64,000 nucleotides of DNA from the NCBI GenBank assembly GCA_035654655.1, contig DASRWI010000038.1, forward strand, positions 17,668 to 81,667, written 5' to 3'. Below are positions 47,242-54,485 of this stretch, piece by piece. Under the pieces are notes generated by a model. That model saw only the letters and a program-made list of their open reading frames with translations. It was not told the DNA's origin and ran no database searches. The stretch is from DASRWI01 sp035654655. GTDB taxonomy: Bacteria; Bacteroidota; Ignavibacteria; Ignavibacteriales; Ignavibacteriaceae. A program made the translations under genes and the position numbers. The stretch's first letter is position 1, and each line of letters opens with the position of its first letter.

Positions 47242-47994
47242 TTACATATCGTCTAATCTTTCTTTCACCTTCTTCTTGATATATTTATCTCTAAATTCTT
47301 TGTCAGGCATTTTAAGGATTTTATTAATCAAAGCTTTCTCCTCTTTTTCCTTATCCATCTCCTGATATGTTAATGATAAGTAATAATAGCTTATAATCAA
47401 GTCAGGTTCGATCTGGATGGCTTTCTTTAGTAATCTTTCAGATTCTTCAAAAGAACCTTCCGGGACTTTTCCCAAAAAAGTATTGGCAAAAGTTTTTTCA
47501 AACCAGCTAAGTTTTGCAATCTCATAATTGTATTTACCCAGCACTGTATATGGCAAATAGTAGTTAGGATTTATCTTCATAGCTTTTTCAGTAAACTGTT
47601 TAACTTTGTTGGAAATTTTTATTTTTTCCTTGCTCCCTTTGAACAAACCTAAATTGCCGTATGATGCAGCCATATAGATGTTTGCTTCTGCTCTATCAGG
47701 ATATTTCTTATAAAATATTTCTGCTGTTTCAACAGCTTTATTAAAATACTTTTCAGCATCAGAATCTTTTTTTAATTCCTTTGCTTCCTCACCGGCGGAG
47801 TTATAAGTTCTGGTTAGTTTGAAAAGCACATCAAAATCATTTGGGTTAACTTTATAGGCTTCCTGGTATTTATTAAGGGCATTAAGTACCTGGAATTTTT
47901 CAGTAAACTCATCCCCTTCTTTTAATAGCTGTTTATAATCCTGTGCACAGATATTTATAAACAGAAGCAATGATGCTAAAAATATTTTAATCAT
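47242..47994 (-). CDS. Exported TPR protein with RMD-like C-terminus
   Basis: The 250-residue product has a signal peptide (about 1-17, ICAQ cleavage) and TPR units (NALNKYQEAYKVNPNDFDVL and others). A C-terminal segment, YTVLGKYNYEIAKLSWFEK then NTFLGKVPEGSFEESERLLKKA, resembles eukaryotic regulator of microtubule dynamics (RMD/FAM82) proteins and their bacterial relatives. Those proteins share the V-L-G-(K/R)-x-x-Y-E-(I/V)-A-x-L-S-W block. Function in bacteria is unknown; a role in envelope protein complexes is plausible because of the signal peptide. It is 48 bases downstream of the thioesterase gene, so the two may share a transcript. Confidence 0.82.
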   Translation of the reverse strand: MIKIFLASLLLFINICAQDYKQLLKEGDEFTEKFQVLNALNKYQEAYKVNPNDFDVLFKLTRTYNSAGEEAKELKKDSDAEKYFNKAVETAEIFYKKYPDRAEANIYMAASYGNLGLFKGSKEKIKISNKVKQFTEKAMKINPNYYLPYTVLGKYNYEIAKLSWFEKTFANTFLGKVPEGSFEESERLLKKAIQIEPDLIISYYYLSLTYQEMDKEKEEKALINKILKMPDKEFRDKYIKKKVKERLDDM

Positions 47995-48042
47995 TATTTA
48001 CCTTAATTAATTTTTGTTAACTAATAATAATAAATAAAAACA

Positions 48043-48798
48043 TTATTCTGAAATTATTTTCTCCCAGTTCATTTTAGAAATGAACACTGTTTTCCCATTG
48101 GCAGTATTTACACCTTCAATAATATCCTGAAGTTTGTCGGAGCATTTTCTTATTTCAATTTCATCCCCTAACTTTAATTCAGATTGAAAGGAAACTTCAA
48201 CATCTTTAAGCACAAAACTTTTATAGTGCTCTTCAGAATAGCTATCCATAGCAAGCTCAATATATTTTGCATTGTTGACGTGCTTATTCAAATCAACATC
48301 GGAATAATTCATTATCTTTTTAAAGACAGGTTTCTTTTCACAGTTGGAGATTATTTTTCCAGGTAAAGTATTAAGAGCGTACTTCCCTTCAAGAAAAGGA
48401 ATATTGCTTAAATGGGTTTCAGCATCAGCAATACGTTTAGTCTCAGCATTTAACATAAGCCAGGCTGATGCAGCCTTGCAGATAACATTACCGTTTTCAG
48501 AAGAAAAAGAAAAATCCCTAAGAGCGTAAAGGCGATTTCTTCCCTTAGGCCAGGTTTCGATATGAATGGTTTCATCAAATGAAGGATAACTGTAAATTTC
48601 AAGCTTAAGCCAAGACAGCACCCAGAATAAATTATTTTTATAAAGATCTGCAAAGCCGACGTTCAATTTATCAGCGTGAACAGAAGCAGCATCCTGCATA
48701 AAATTGAAAAATGTAGTAAGTCTTAAACGATTATTAAAATCAGCATCAGAAGCCTTAACCTTAACAACTTCTTTATATATAAGATTATCCATCACCAT
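48043..48798 (-). CDS. Acyl-ACP thioesterase
   Basis: The 251-residue protein has two hot-dog domains in the acyl-ACP thioesterase arrangement. The first contains FFNFMQDAASVHADKLNVG and WPKGRNRLYALRDF. The second has YSDVDLNKHVNNAKYIELAMD, with the Asn-His-Asn-Ala pattern of the FatA/FatB active site (N-K-H-V-N-N at about 170-176). It releases free fatty acid from acyl-ACP in the cytoplasm. Chain-length preference is unknown. The start could be the ATG at 48798 or another two codons on at 48792; no strong ribosome binding site separates them. The TPR gene follows with a 48-base gap. Confidence 0.88.
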   Translation of the reverse strand: MVMDNLIYKEVVKVKASDADFNNRLRLTTFFNFMQDAASVHADKLNVGFADLYKNNLFWVLSWLKLEIYSYPSFDETIHIETWPKGRNRLYALRDFSFSSENGNVICKAASAWLMLNAETKRIADAETHLSNIPFLEGKYALNTLPGKIISNCEKKPVFKKIMNYSDVDLNKHVNNAKYIELAMDSYSEEHYKSFVLKDVEVSFQSELKLGDEIEIRKCSDKLQDIIEGVNTANGKTVFISKMNWEKIISE

Positions 48799-48905
48799 CC
48801 AGGAGATTTAAATAATTAGATAAGTAAAAATAGTAAAAAGGAGGATAGAATTCTTTGGAGTGTACTAGTCAACTTTTAACAAAATTTTTATTATGCTAAA
48901 AAAAT

Positions 48906-49046
48906 GCCCTATGAAAAATTGCGTTAAGAAAATGACTAAAGCGTAGCGTTAAAAAACAAAATCTGTCTGAGTAATCCCGCAAGGGATTACGAGTTATTTT
49001 GTTTTAGCGAAGCGAAAATCATTTTTAGCTAAATTTTTCATAAGGC
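48906..49046. repeat. 141-nt imperfect inverted repeat with GCAA-capped core hairpin
   Basis: The left arm starts GCCCTATGAAAAATTG and the right arm ends AATTTTTCATAAGGC. Between them, inner segments (AAAATGACTAAAGCG and CGAAAATCATTTTTA) also pair roughly. The core GTAATCCC-GCAA-GGGATTAC (48971-48990) is a perfect 8-bp stem with a GNRA tetraloop. The part 48995-49089 is repeated in degraded form at 49168-49256, including TTGCTTCTTTTGTATCAAGA. A further perfect stem CTTCTTTTGT/ACAAAAGAAG is at 49064-49089. The 498-base gap 48799-49296 has no gene; these repeats fill most of it. Confidence 0.75.
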
Positions 49047-49123
49047 TTGTCCCGTTGGGATTGCTTCTTTTGTATCAAGACAAAAGAAGTTAAAGAATTT
49101 GCACGTACAATAAAATAAAAAAC

Positions 49124-49143
49124 CCCACGAATAAATTCGTGGG
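49124..49143. repeat. Stem-loop repeat, family 2
   Basis: CCCACGAATAAATTCGTGGG is a palindrome followed by GCTAACCTTAAAAACTA, as at 47152. It lies between the two copies of the direct repeat in the same gap. Confidence 0.78.
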
Positions 49144-49167
49144 CTAACCTTAAAAACTAGATTAAGA

Positions 49168-49256
49168 ATTATTTTGTTTTAGCAAAGCCAAAATCATTTT
49201 AATAAAATTTTGCATTATGCCATTAGGATTGCTTCTTTTGTATCAAGACAGACAAA
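49168..49256. repeat. Degraded direct copy of 48995-49089
   Basis: It shares ATTTTGTTTTAGC, AAAATCATTTT and TTGCTTCTTTTGTATCAAGA with the first copy in the same order and spacing. The middle and the final hairpin have decayed. Confidence 0.7.
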
Positions 49257-49296
49257 AAAAAATATATAAGATTGTCAATAAGGCTTAACAATGTAA

Positions 49297-49893
49297 TCAT
49301 GAATTCTTTTCAGGAGTTAACTCCAGACTTATTTTCATATCAACCTCTTTACTTACAACAGCACCACCCATTTCAGTAAGAGCATTCCACTTAAGATCAT
49401 AATCAAACCTGTTTACAGTACCTTCAATCATAAATCCGGTTCTGACCGAATTTCCACCTTTATCCTTCAATATTCCACCTTGAGTAACATCAAGAACGAC
49501 AGATTTTGTTTTGTCTCTGATAGTCAAATCACCGGTAAGTTTGTATTTTTTATCTCCGGTTTTCTCTAATGATTTTCCAACAAAGGTTATCTTAGGATAT
49601 TTCTCAGCATTAAAAAAATCATCTGACTTCAAATGATTATCTCTTTTTTCATTATCAGTGGAAATACTATTCACATCAATAACAAAACTTATTTTACCCT
49701 TGGTAAAATCATCCCCAACAGAAGTTACATCACCTTCATACTTTGTAAATTTTCCTTCCACTTGTGAAACAAGCATATGAGTAACAACAAATTTCACGCT
49801 GCTGTGAGCATTATCCACTTTCCATTTAACTTCCTGAGCAAAAGCAGCTACCGAGAATAAAATAATTAGAATAAACAACTTTAACTTTTTCAT
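49297..49893 (-). CDS. YceI family periplasmic protein
   Basis: The frame opens at 49959, but the ATG at 49893 has an AGAGGTTTCA ribosome binding site and gives a signal peptide (MKKLKLFILIILFSVAAFA, cleaved before QE); it is chosen, giving 198 residues. The mature part is a YceI lipocalin-like barrel: WKVDNAHSSVKFVVTHMLVS, GKISFVIDVNSISTDNEKRD, FVGKSLEKTGDKKYKLTGDL and GTVNRFDYDLKWNALTEMGG. YceI proteins bind polyisoprenoid or amphiphilic ligands in the periplasm and are often induced by stress or alkaline pH. Here no partner gene such as a cytochrome b561 is adjacent. Confidence 0.9.
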   Translation of the reverse strand: MKKLKLFILIILFSVAAFAQEVKWKVDNAHSSVKFVVTHMLVSQVEGKFTKYEGDVTSVGDDFTKGKISFVIDVNSISTDNEKRDNHLKSDDFFNAEKYPKITFVGKSLEKTGDKKYKLTGDLTIRDKTKSVVLDVTQGGILKDKGGNSVRTGFMIEGTVNRFDYDLKWNALTEMGGAVVSKEVDMKISLELTPEKNS

Positions 49894-50075
49894 TGAAACC
49901 TCTAATAAGTTATAAATAATTTTATGAAATCTAATAAAAATATTTATGTGTTGTAACACTATTTATCACAGGAAAGAAATAAAAGTAGAATAATCAATTG
50001 TGACCACAGGAACTCTCGAAGAAACTACTTCTTCATAGTTTTATATCTTTATTAACCAACCAAAGGAGATAAACG

Positions 50076-50381
50076 ATGTATGTAATAAGAGACGTATTCA
50101 AAGTAAAATTTGGTAGAATGAAAGAAGTGATGGTATTAGTAAAAGAGGGAGAATCATTCATGCGGGAAATGCAAAATCCGAATGATAGAATTTTAACAGA
50201 CTTCACAGGTGAGTATTATACATTAGTTATGGAAACCCATACAGAATCATTATCAGATTTCGAAAAAATGATGTCGCAAACCTTTGCAGACAACAAATAC
50301 GAAGAATGGTATAAAAAATTCATCCCATTAGTAGACAGAGGTTATAGGGAGATATTGAAAGTAGTAGATTTAAAGAAATAA
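50076..50381 (+). CDS. Small ferredoxin-fold (NIPSNAP/ABM-like) protein, 101 residues
   Basis: The protein begins MYVIRDVFKVKFGRMKEVMV and has a second block YYTLVMETHTESLSDFEKMM, then helix KYEEWYKKFIPLVDRGYREI. The beta-alpha-beta repeat of about 100 residues resembles the dimeric alpha-beta barrel fold of NIPSNAP and antibiotic-biosynthesis monooxygenase proteins. No catalytic residue can be named. It is cytoplasmic, as no signal is present. The start has a strong AAAGGAGATAAA ribosome binding site. The tRNA-Lys gene lies 90 bases downstream and its transcription could partly depend on readthrough from this gene. Confidence 0.75.
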   Translation: MYVIRDVFKVKFGRMKEVMVLVKEGESFMREMQNPNDRILTDFTGEYYTLVMETHTESLSDFEKMMSQTFADNKYEEWYKKFIPLVDRGYREILKVVDLKK

Positions 50382-50437
50382 AAAGAAAAACAACCAGTGC
50401 GGGACAAAAAATGACCTAAAAAAAATAATAAAAAACT

Positions 50438-50467
50438 TTCACAAGAAAGAAAAATTTGTTAATTTTG
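50438..50467 (+). promoter_or_regulatory. Bacteroidota-type promoter of tRNA-Lys
   Basis: TAATTTTG (50460-50467) fits the -7 box TAnnTTTG. TTTC at about 50438-50441 lies near the proper -33 distance (consensus TTTG). The box ends 4 bases before the tRNA, giving a very short or absent 5' leader. Confidence 0.5.
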
Positions 50468-50471
50468 CCCC

Positions 50472-50544
50472 GCACCCATAGCTCAGTTGGTAGAGCACAT
50501 GACTCTTAATCATTAGGTCGGGGGTTCGAGTCCCCCTGGGTGCA
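50472..50544 (+). tRNA. tRNA-Lys (anticodon CTT)
   Basis: A 73-nt cloverleaf is clear. The acceptor GCACCCA pairs with TGGGTGC (50537-50543), with discriminator A. The D-arm is GCTC-AGTTGGTA-GAGC. The anticodon loop CTCTTAA has CTT at positions 34-36, read as lysine AAG; the first anticodon stem pair (C-T) is mismatched. The T-arm GGGGG-TTCGAGT-CCCCC has TTCGA. The CCA end is not encoded (CAA follows). A hairpin terminator follows within 8 bases. Confidence 0.96.
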
Positions 50545-50551
50545 CAAAAGA

Positions 50552-50578
50552 AAAAGCCGCTATTTAGCGGCTTTTGTG
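50552..50578 (+). terminator. Rho-independent terminator after tRNA-Lys
   Basis: AAAAGCCGCTA and TAGCGGCTTTT pair around a minimal TT turn (in practice a 9-10 bp stem with a 4-nt loop), followed by T-rich sequence. Confidence 0.9.
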
Positions 50579-50590
50579 GTTTTAAACATT

Positions 50591-50645
50591 CCTGTCATCC
50601 AGAGGGAGTACCGAATTAATTTAATACGACTGTAGGGATCTCATA
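50591..50645. repeat. Intergenic repeat resembling TGTCATCC...GGATCTC elements
   Basis: The stretch from CTGTCATCCAGAGGGAG to GTAGGGATCTCAT looks like a copy of the widespread GTCATCC-to-GGATCT type of intergenic repeat, loosely related to the element at 8778-8824. Only general resemblance supports this. Confidence 0.45.
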
Positions 50646-50662
50646 GGTCAGGGGTTCGAATC
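50646..50662 (+). other. tRNA T-arm-like fragment
   Basis: GGTCAGGGGTTCGAATC resembles the variable region and T-loop of the tRNA-Lys just upstream (GGTCGGGGGTTCGAGTC, 50517-50533), with two differences in 17. The pairing 3' side is missing. It could be an attachment-site scar at the edge of the Fic/nuclease module. Confidence 0.4.
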
Positions 50663-50664
50663 AT

Positions 50665-51436
50665 TCAATTCCTCTTATTTAGCCAATCTTTTATCTCTCT
50701 TATTATTGTTCCTAGATTTTCATTTACTTCTTTGCCAGTATAACGCAATACCTTATATCCTAATTCTTGTAATTTTCTATCTTGTTTTCTATCCTTTAAT
50801 ACTTTTTCCTCAGTTTCATTATGACATTTATGACCATCAACATACACACATAATCTATCATTATAACATCTTATAAAAAAATCTGGGACAGTAAAATTAT
50901 AGTTTGGATTATCATATTTTCTTCCTTCAATTTTTATTTCTCCCCCATTATGGTCTAAACCAATATGATGTTCAAAAAAAAATTTATTTTATTTCTCCTT
51001 AGTTCCAAAAATAAATTTCTCTCTAAAGGACTTTCCATACTTATCAAACAATCAACGCATGTATGGGTCATTTTGAATTCACAATTTTTACATTTTTCAT
51101 CTTCTTGAAAAGCTTTATCTAATTTATTCGCTTGTTCAATAGGAATGTTTAATATTTCAGCTGTGTTAACATCATCAATAAATTTGTTCAACTCATCTCT
51201 AAATCTTATAAGATCATCTCTATAACAAATAGCCATTTCTTTCCAAACAGGTTGCACTCCTTTGTCCCTTTGAGATATTAGATATCCTACATTTTCTCTT
51301 TTATTGTCAACTAATTTAATTTTCTTTATTTCAATTGGAAACTTACTTTTTCAAATAATACAACTGCAAGTTCTCTAAGTTTATCTTTACCTAAAACATC
51401 TTTTGCACTTTGGTTGAAAACAAAAACTCTTTTCAC
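50665..51436 (-). pseudogene. Frameshifted PD-(D/E)XK-like nuclease (DUF559/Vsr-like) with zinc-ribbon
   Basis: Three minus-strand frames join into one protein of about 255 residues if two single-base indels are allowed. The first is in GAAAAAG near 51350, the second in a run of nine A (T on the coding strand) at 50974-50982. The N-part starts at a GTG (51436) right after the Fic stop: KRVFVFNQSAKDVLG. The middle holds a CKNC...CVDC cysteine quartet. The C-part reads SPLERNLFLELRR, FTVPDFFI, VYVDGHKCH and KLQELGYKVLRYTGKEV, the order of E, D and D/H-K motifs of DUF559/Vsr-type nucleases. It may cut DNA, perhaps as partner of the Fic protein. The frameshifts suggest decay or sequencing error. 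Confidence 0.72.
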
Positions 51437-52597
51437 TCATTCTTTTAAATTAAGTGTATTATGGTTTTTAAATAAATTAAGGTAATCATCAAATACATAC
51501 ATCCTGTTTCTTTTTTTACCTGTCATTTCTTTAAGTATTCCTAATTCAATTAACGTTTTTATTAGAGTATTTGAAGTTTGTTTAGAAATATTAAATTCTT
51601 CAGTTAAAAAACTTGTTGTTGTCACAGGATATTTATAGAGATAATTAATAACATTTTTTACTAATTTTAAATTCTTTCCCACTTTAATTAATTTTTTATC
51701 TTCAATCTCGTCACGAAGTTTAAGAATATTTCTAAAAGTTTCAATTCCCTTTGAAGAGGTTTGTATAACAGCGATCAGAAAAAATTTAATCCATTGGGTT
51801 AAATCATCTTTTGTTCTAACTATTGTAAGATTATCATAATATAGTTGACGGTTCTTTTCAAAGAAGTCAGAAAGATATAATGTCGGTTTTGCTAAAAGAT
51901 TATTAGAGACAAGATATAAAGTAATTAATAACCTCCCCACTCTGCCATTTCCATCTAAGAATGGATGAATAGTTTCAAATTGATAATGAGCTATTGCAAT
52001 TTTAATCAGATGAGGGACGTTAATAAGATTATCATTAATAAAATTTTCCAAATCACTTAATAATTCAGGTAAATCCTTATGATGAGGAGGAATAAACACT
52101 GCGTCCTTAATAGTAGCTCCTCCAATCCAATTTTGGCTTGTTCTATATTCTCCAGGAAGTTTTTTTTCACCCCTTACACTTTCCATCAATATTCGATGAG
52201 ACTCTTTTATCAGTCTTGAAGAAACTGGTAGTTGAGAAAGTCTATCGATTGCTACATTCATTGCATTAATGTAATTTTGAACTTCCTGCCAATCATTTCT
52301 TTTTTCAGGATTGACATCTTTTTCTTTCAACACAGCTTCTTCAATATGAGTTTGTGTTCCTTCTATCCGACTTGATGTAGTAGCTTCTTTCACAATATGT
52401 AACCGAATAAATAAATCTACATCAGGGACAATCAAAGAAAATGCATTTAGTTCACCTAATTTAATATTTGCTTCTTCCAAAAGTTTATTAACAACAGGAT
52501 TGCTTACAATCCATTCCTTGTTAATTTTCTCAGGCATAAAGCTTTTATATTGGTATTGAGGTGCATATGTACCTGCCTTAAAATCTTTTATATCCAT
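51437..52597 (-). CDS. Fic family protein with N-terminal inhibitory motif and C-terminal winged helix
   Basis: The 386-residue protein has the Fic active-site loop HPFLDGNGRVGR (211-222) with all HPFxxGNGRxxR residues. The inhibitory helix motif SSRIEG (75-80) is in the N-terminal part, placing it with self-inhibited class II Fic proteins. Residues about 310-375 form a winged helix (LTEEFNISKQTSNTLIKTLI). Fic enzymes usually transfer AMP to protein Ser, Thr or Tyr. The DNA-binding domain suggests nucleic-acid-linked targets or self-regulation. The stop codon abuts the start of the frameshifted nuclease gene, so both are one operon. It lies two kilobases from tRNA-Lys in a small accessory stretch. 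Confidence 0.93.
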   Translation of the reverse strand: MDIKDFKAGTYAPQYQYKSFMPEKINKEWIVSNPVVNKLLEEANIKLGELNAFSLIVPDVDLFIRLHIVKEATTSSRIEGTQTHIEEAVLKEKDVNPEKRNDWQEVQNYINAMNVAIDRLSQLPVSSRLIKESHRILMESVRGEKKLPGEYRTSQNWIGGATIKDAVFIPPHHKDLPELLSDLENFINDNLINVPHLIKIAIAHYQFETIHPFLDGNGRVGRLLITLYLVSNNLLAKPTLYLSDFFEKNRQLYYDNLTIVRTKDDLTQWIKFFLIAVIQTSSKGIETFRNILKLRDEIEDKKLIKVGKNLKLVKNVINYLYKYPVTTTSFLTEEFNISKQTSNTLIKTLIELGILKEMTGKKRNRMYVFDDYLNLFKNHNTLNLKE

Positions 52598-52906
52598 AAG
52601 GTAAGTTAGTCTTAATATTTAAATAAGTCAAGGAAAATTGATTTTCTTGGACTAACCAATAGCCTTAGTGAAAGAATCTTCTTTTTTACAATAATCTCTA
52701 TTTTTCCCCTTCTTATTGTAATTCCATATCCTTAAGTGCCAAGTTTTACTTTCTCAATTTTCTGTTGGGTTTTTTTTATTTTTGGTGTTAGAAATCACCT
52801 ACTCCGAGAGTCTTAATCCAGAGTAACGGAAAGTCACCCCACTGACAACCAGACATCTCTCCCGAAGCAGTATTATTTAATTAATATTCCTTTCAAGGAG
52901 GTAGAT
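52598..52906. other. Divergent intergenic region upstream of Fic operon and lipoprotein gene
   Basis: These 309 bases serve as promoter region for both directions. An imperfect AT-rich palindrome CAAGGAAAATTGATTTTCTTGG is at about 52629-52650 near the Fic start, a possible operator. The stretch 52798-52870 is richer in G and C than its surroundings but has no open frame or recognised RNA. Confidence 0.4.
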
Positions 52907-54310
52907 ATGATTTTTTTACGGTTAAGGTCCTTTCTTCTTTTTTTCATTATGTCTTTTGCAATTTTTTCATTAAGTGGCTGCAAAGATAACAATAATCCAT
53001 CAGGTCCTGGAGTTGATAAACCAACAATAGTGTCTTTTACAGCAAATCCAAGTACTATTTCAGCAACCGGTGATACTGTAACACTAACCTGGAAAGTTAC
53101 TGGAGCCACAAGCCTTTCAATTGCTCCGGGTGTTGGCGATGTAACCCCTGCTGATAGCGGTTCAAAAAAAGTTTTTGTTGCAGCAACAACTACTTTTATC
53201 TTGACTGCAACAAATTCTGCAGGTAACATAACTGCTCAATCGAGTGTAAATGCTTCGCCTGCTATAAATGTAAGTGGATATGTAAAAGACAGTGATGGTA
53301 TGCCAATTTCAGGAGTTACAGTTCTTATTAAGGGAAAGAGTCCTGTAATTTCTAATAGCGATGGTTCTTTCACTGTTAATAATGTTACTGTTCCTTATGA
53401 TGCAAGTATAATCCAAAGTTCATCTAAAATTGCTTTTACATATATGGAACTAACCAGACCAGACCCCACTTTGTTGTATTTGTTTTCGTTAACTGCTTCT
53501 AAGACAGCAAATATTAGTGGCGTTATACCTTTGGGTAATGCCGGCGAAAAAACAAAAGTATTTTTTATTAGTGGTGATAATTCCTGGTCCGATGAACCAA
53601 TTGGTATAAATTATGCACTTAATGTAAACTGGAGAAGCTTAGAAAATGCATTAACCGGTAAACTTTATATACTAAGGTGGAAGGAAGTTAATGGGCTCCC
53701 ATCTGATTATGTAGCATTTGCTTCAAAGGAGCTTACTGTTAGTACTGGAGGCAGCTATAATAATCAAAATTTTGCTGTGAATGATTTTACTAATCCTGCA
53801 GAGCAGAATATTGGTGGTTCAGTCATTAGCCCTTCAGGTTATACCCTTCAAAGTAAAAAATTAGATTTGAATTTTGGTAATGCATTTGTCTCTCTTGTTA
53901 CACACCAAAGTTCAACAGCAGACTTCAATTATATCGTACCTTCAATTGCTGGATTTACATTCGGGTTAACCGCATCTGCATCAAATCTATTTTATACTAC
54001 TACATATAATAAAAAAGGGATTACTGCCGGAAGTTCGGGGATATCAATAAATCTTATTGAATCTCCTAACTTAAACCTCCCTGCTAATAATGGGATAGGC
54101 ATTGATACAACTACTCAATTCCTATGGTCGAATTCAGGAACGAGTGGAATAAATATAATTTCCTTCATGCCGAATAATGGACCTACCTTTTATATTTTGT
54201 GTGCAGATAATAGCTGCAATATACCTAATCTTGCTCCTCAAGGGATGGGTCTCCCTTCTAATGCAATTATACCTGGAGCGTATATAAGTACTTCCCAGTT
54301 TCATCAATAA
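52907..54310 (+). CDS. Lipoprotein with carboxypeptidase-regulatory-like domain; C-terminus frameshifted
   Basis: The start has a strong AAGGAGG ribosome binding site. The protein has a lipoprotein signal with lipobox LSGC (Cys25), a Pro/Ser/Gly linker and an Ig-like beta domain (about 38-115, TIVSFTANPSTISATGDTVTL). A carboxypeptidase-regulatory-like domain follows (about 120-150, VSGYVKDSDGMPISGVTVLI). The final part is beta-rich. The frame stops at 54310 after FHQ. The +2 frame from about 54273 continues WSVYKYFPVSSINDAAGTTF and so on to a stop at 54406-54408, with a natural ending and a terminator 16 bases later. A one-base deletion near 54270 would join them into about 500 residues. Function unknown; probably an anchored surface or periplasmic protein. 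Confidence 0.75.
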   Translation: MIFLRLRSFLLFFIMSFAIFSLSGCKDNNNPSGPGVDKPTIVSFTANPSTISATGDTVTLTWKVTGATSLSIAPGVGDVTPADSGSKKVFVAATTTFILTATNSAGNITAQSSVNASPAINVSGYVKDSDGMPISGVTVLIKGKSPVISNSDGSFTVNNVTVPYDASIIQSSSKIAFTYMELTRPDPTLLYLFSLTASKTANISGVIPLGNAGEKTKVFFISGDNSWSDEPIGINYALNVNWRSLENALTGKLYILRWKEVNGLPSDYVAFASKELTVSTGGSYNNQNFAVNDFTNPAEQNIGGSVISPSGYTLQSKKLDLNFGNAFVSLVTHQSSTADFNYIVPSIAGFTFGLTASASNLFYTTTYNKKGITAGSSGISINLIESPNLNLPANNGIGIDTTTQFLWSNSGTSGINIISFMPNNGPTFYILCADNSCNIPNLAPQGMGLPSNAIIPGAYISTSQFHQ

Positions 54311-54423
54311 ATGATGCAGCCGGAACTACATTTATTAAACAGGTTTATAATATTGCCGGTGATAATGGTTTTTCCGGCTCTCAAATATTTCACTTTACAA
54401 CAAAATAAATTTTATTTTTTTTC

Positions 54424-54451
54424 AATCCCCTGACTTAACAGGGGATTTTTT
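54424..54451 (+). terminator. Rho-independent terminator
   Basis: AATCCCCTG (54424-54432) and CAGGGGATT (54439-54447) form a 9-bp stem with a 6-nt loop and T-run. Its place 16 bases after 54408 supports the frameshifted reading of the lipoprotein gene. Confidence 0.9.
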
Positions 54452-54485
54452 AAAAATAATGCGTGGCAAAAGTAAGACTTTGATT

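Noticed and set aside
48799..49296. Protein-coding gene in the repeat-rich gap before the YceI gene
   Set aside because: No open frame of reasonable length with a start signal exists; the similar stretches are inverted or direct repeats with changes that do not keep a frame.
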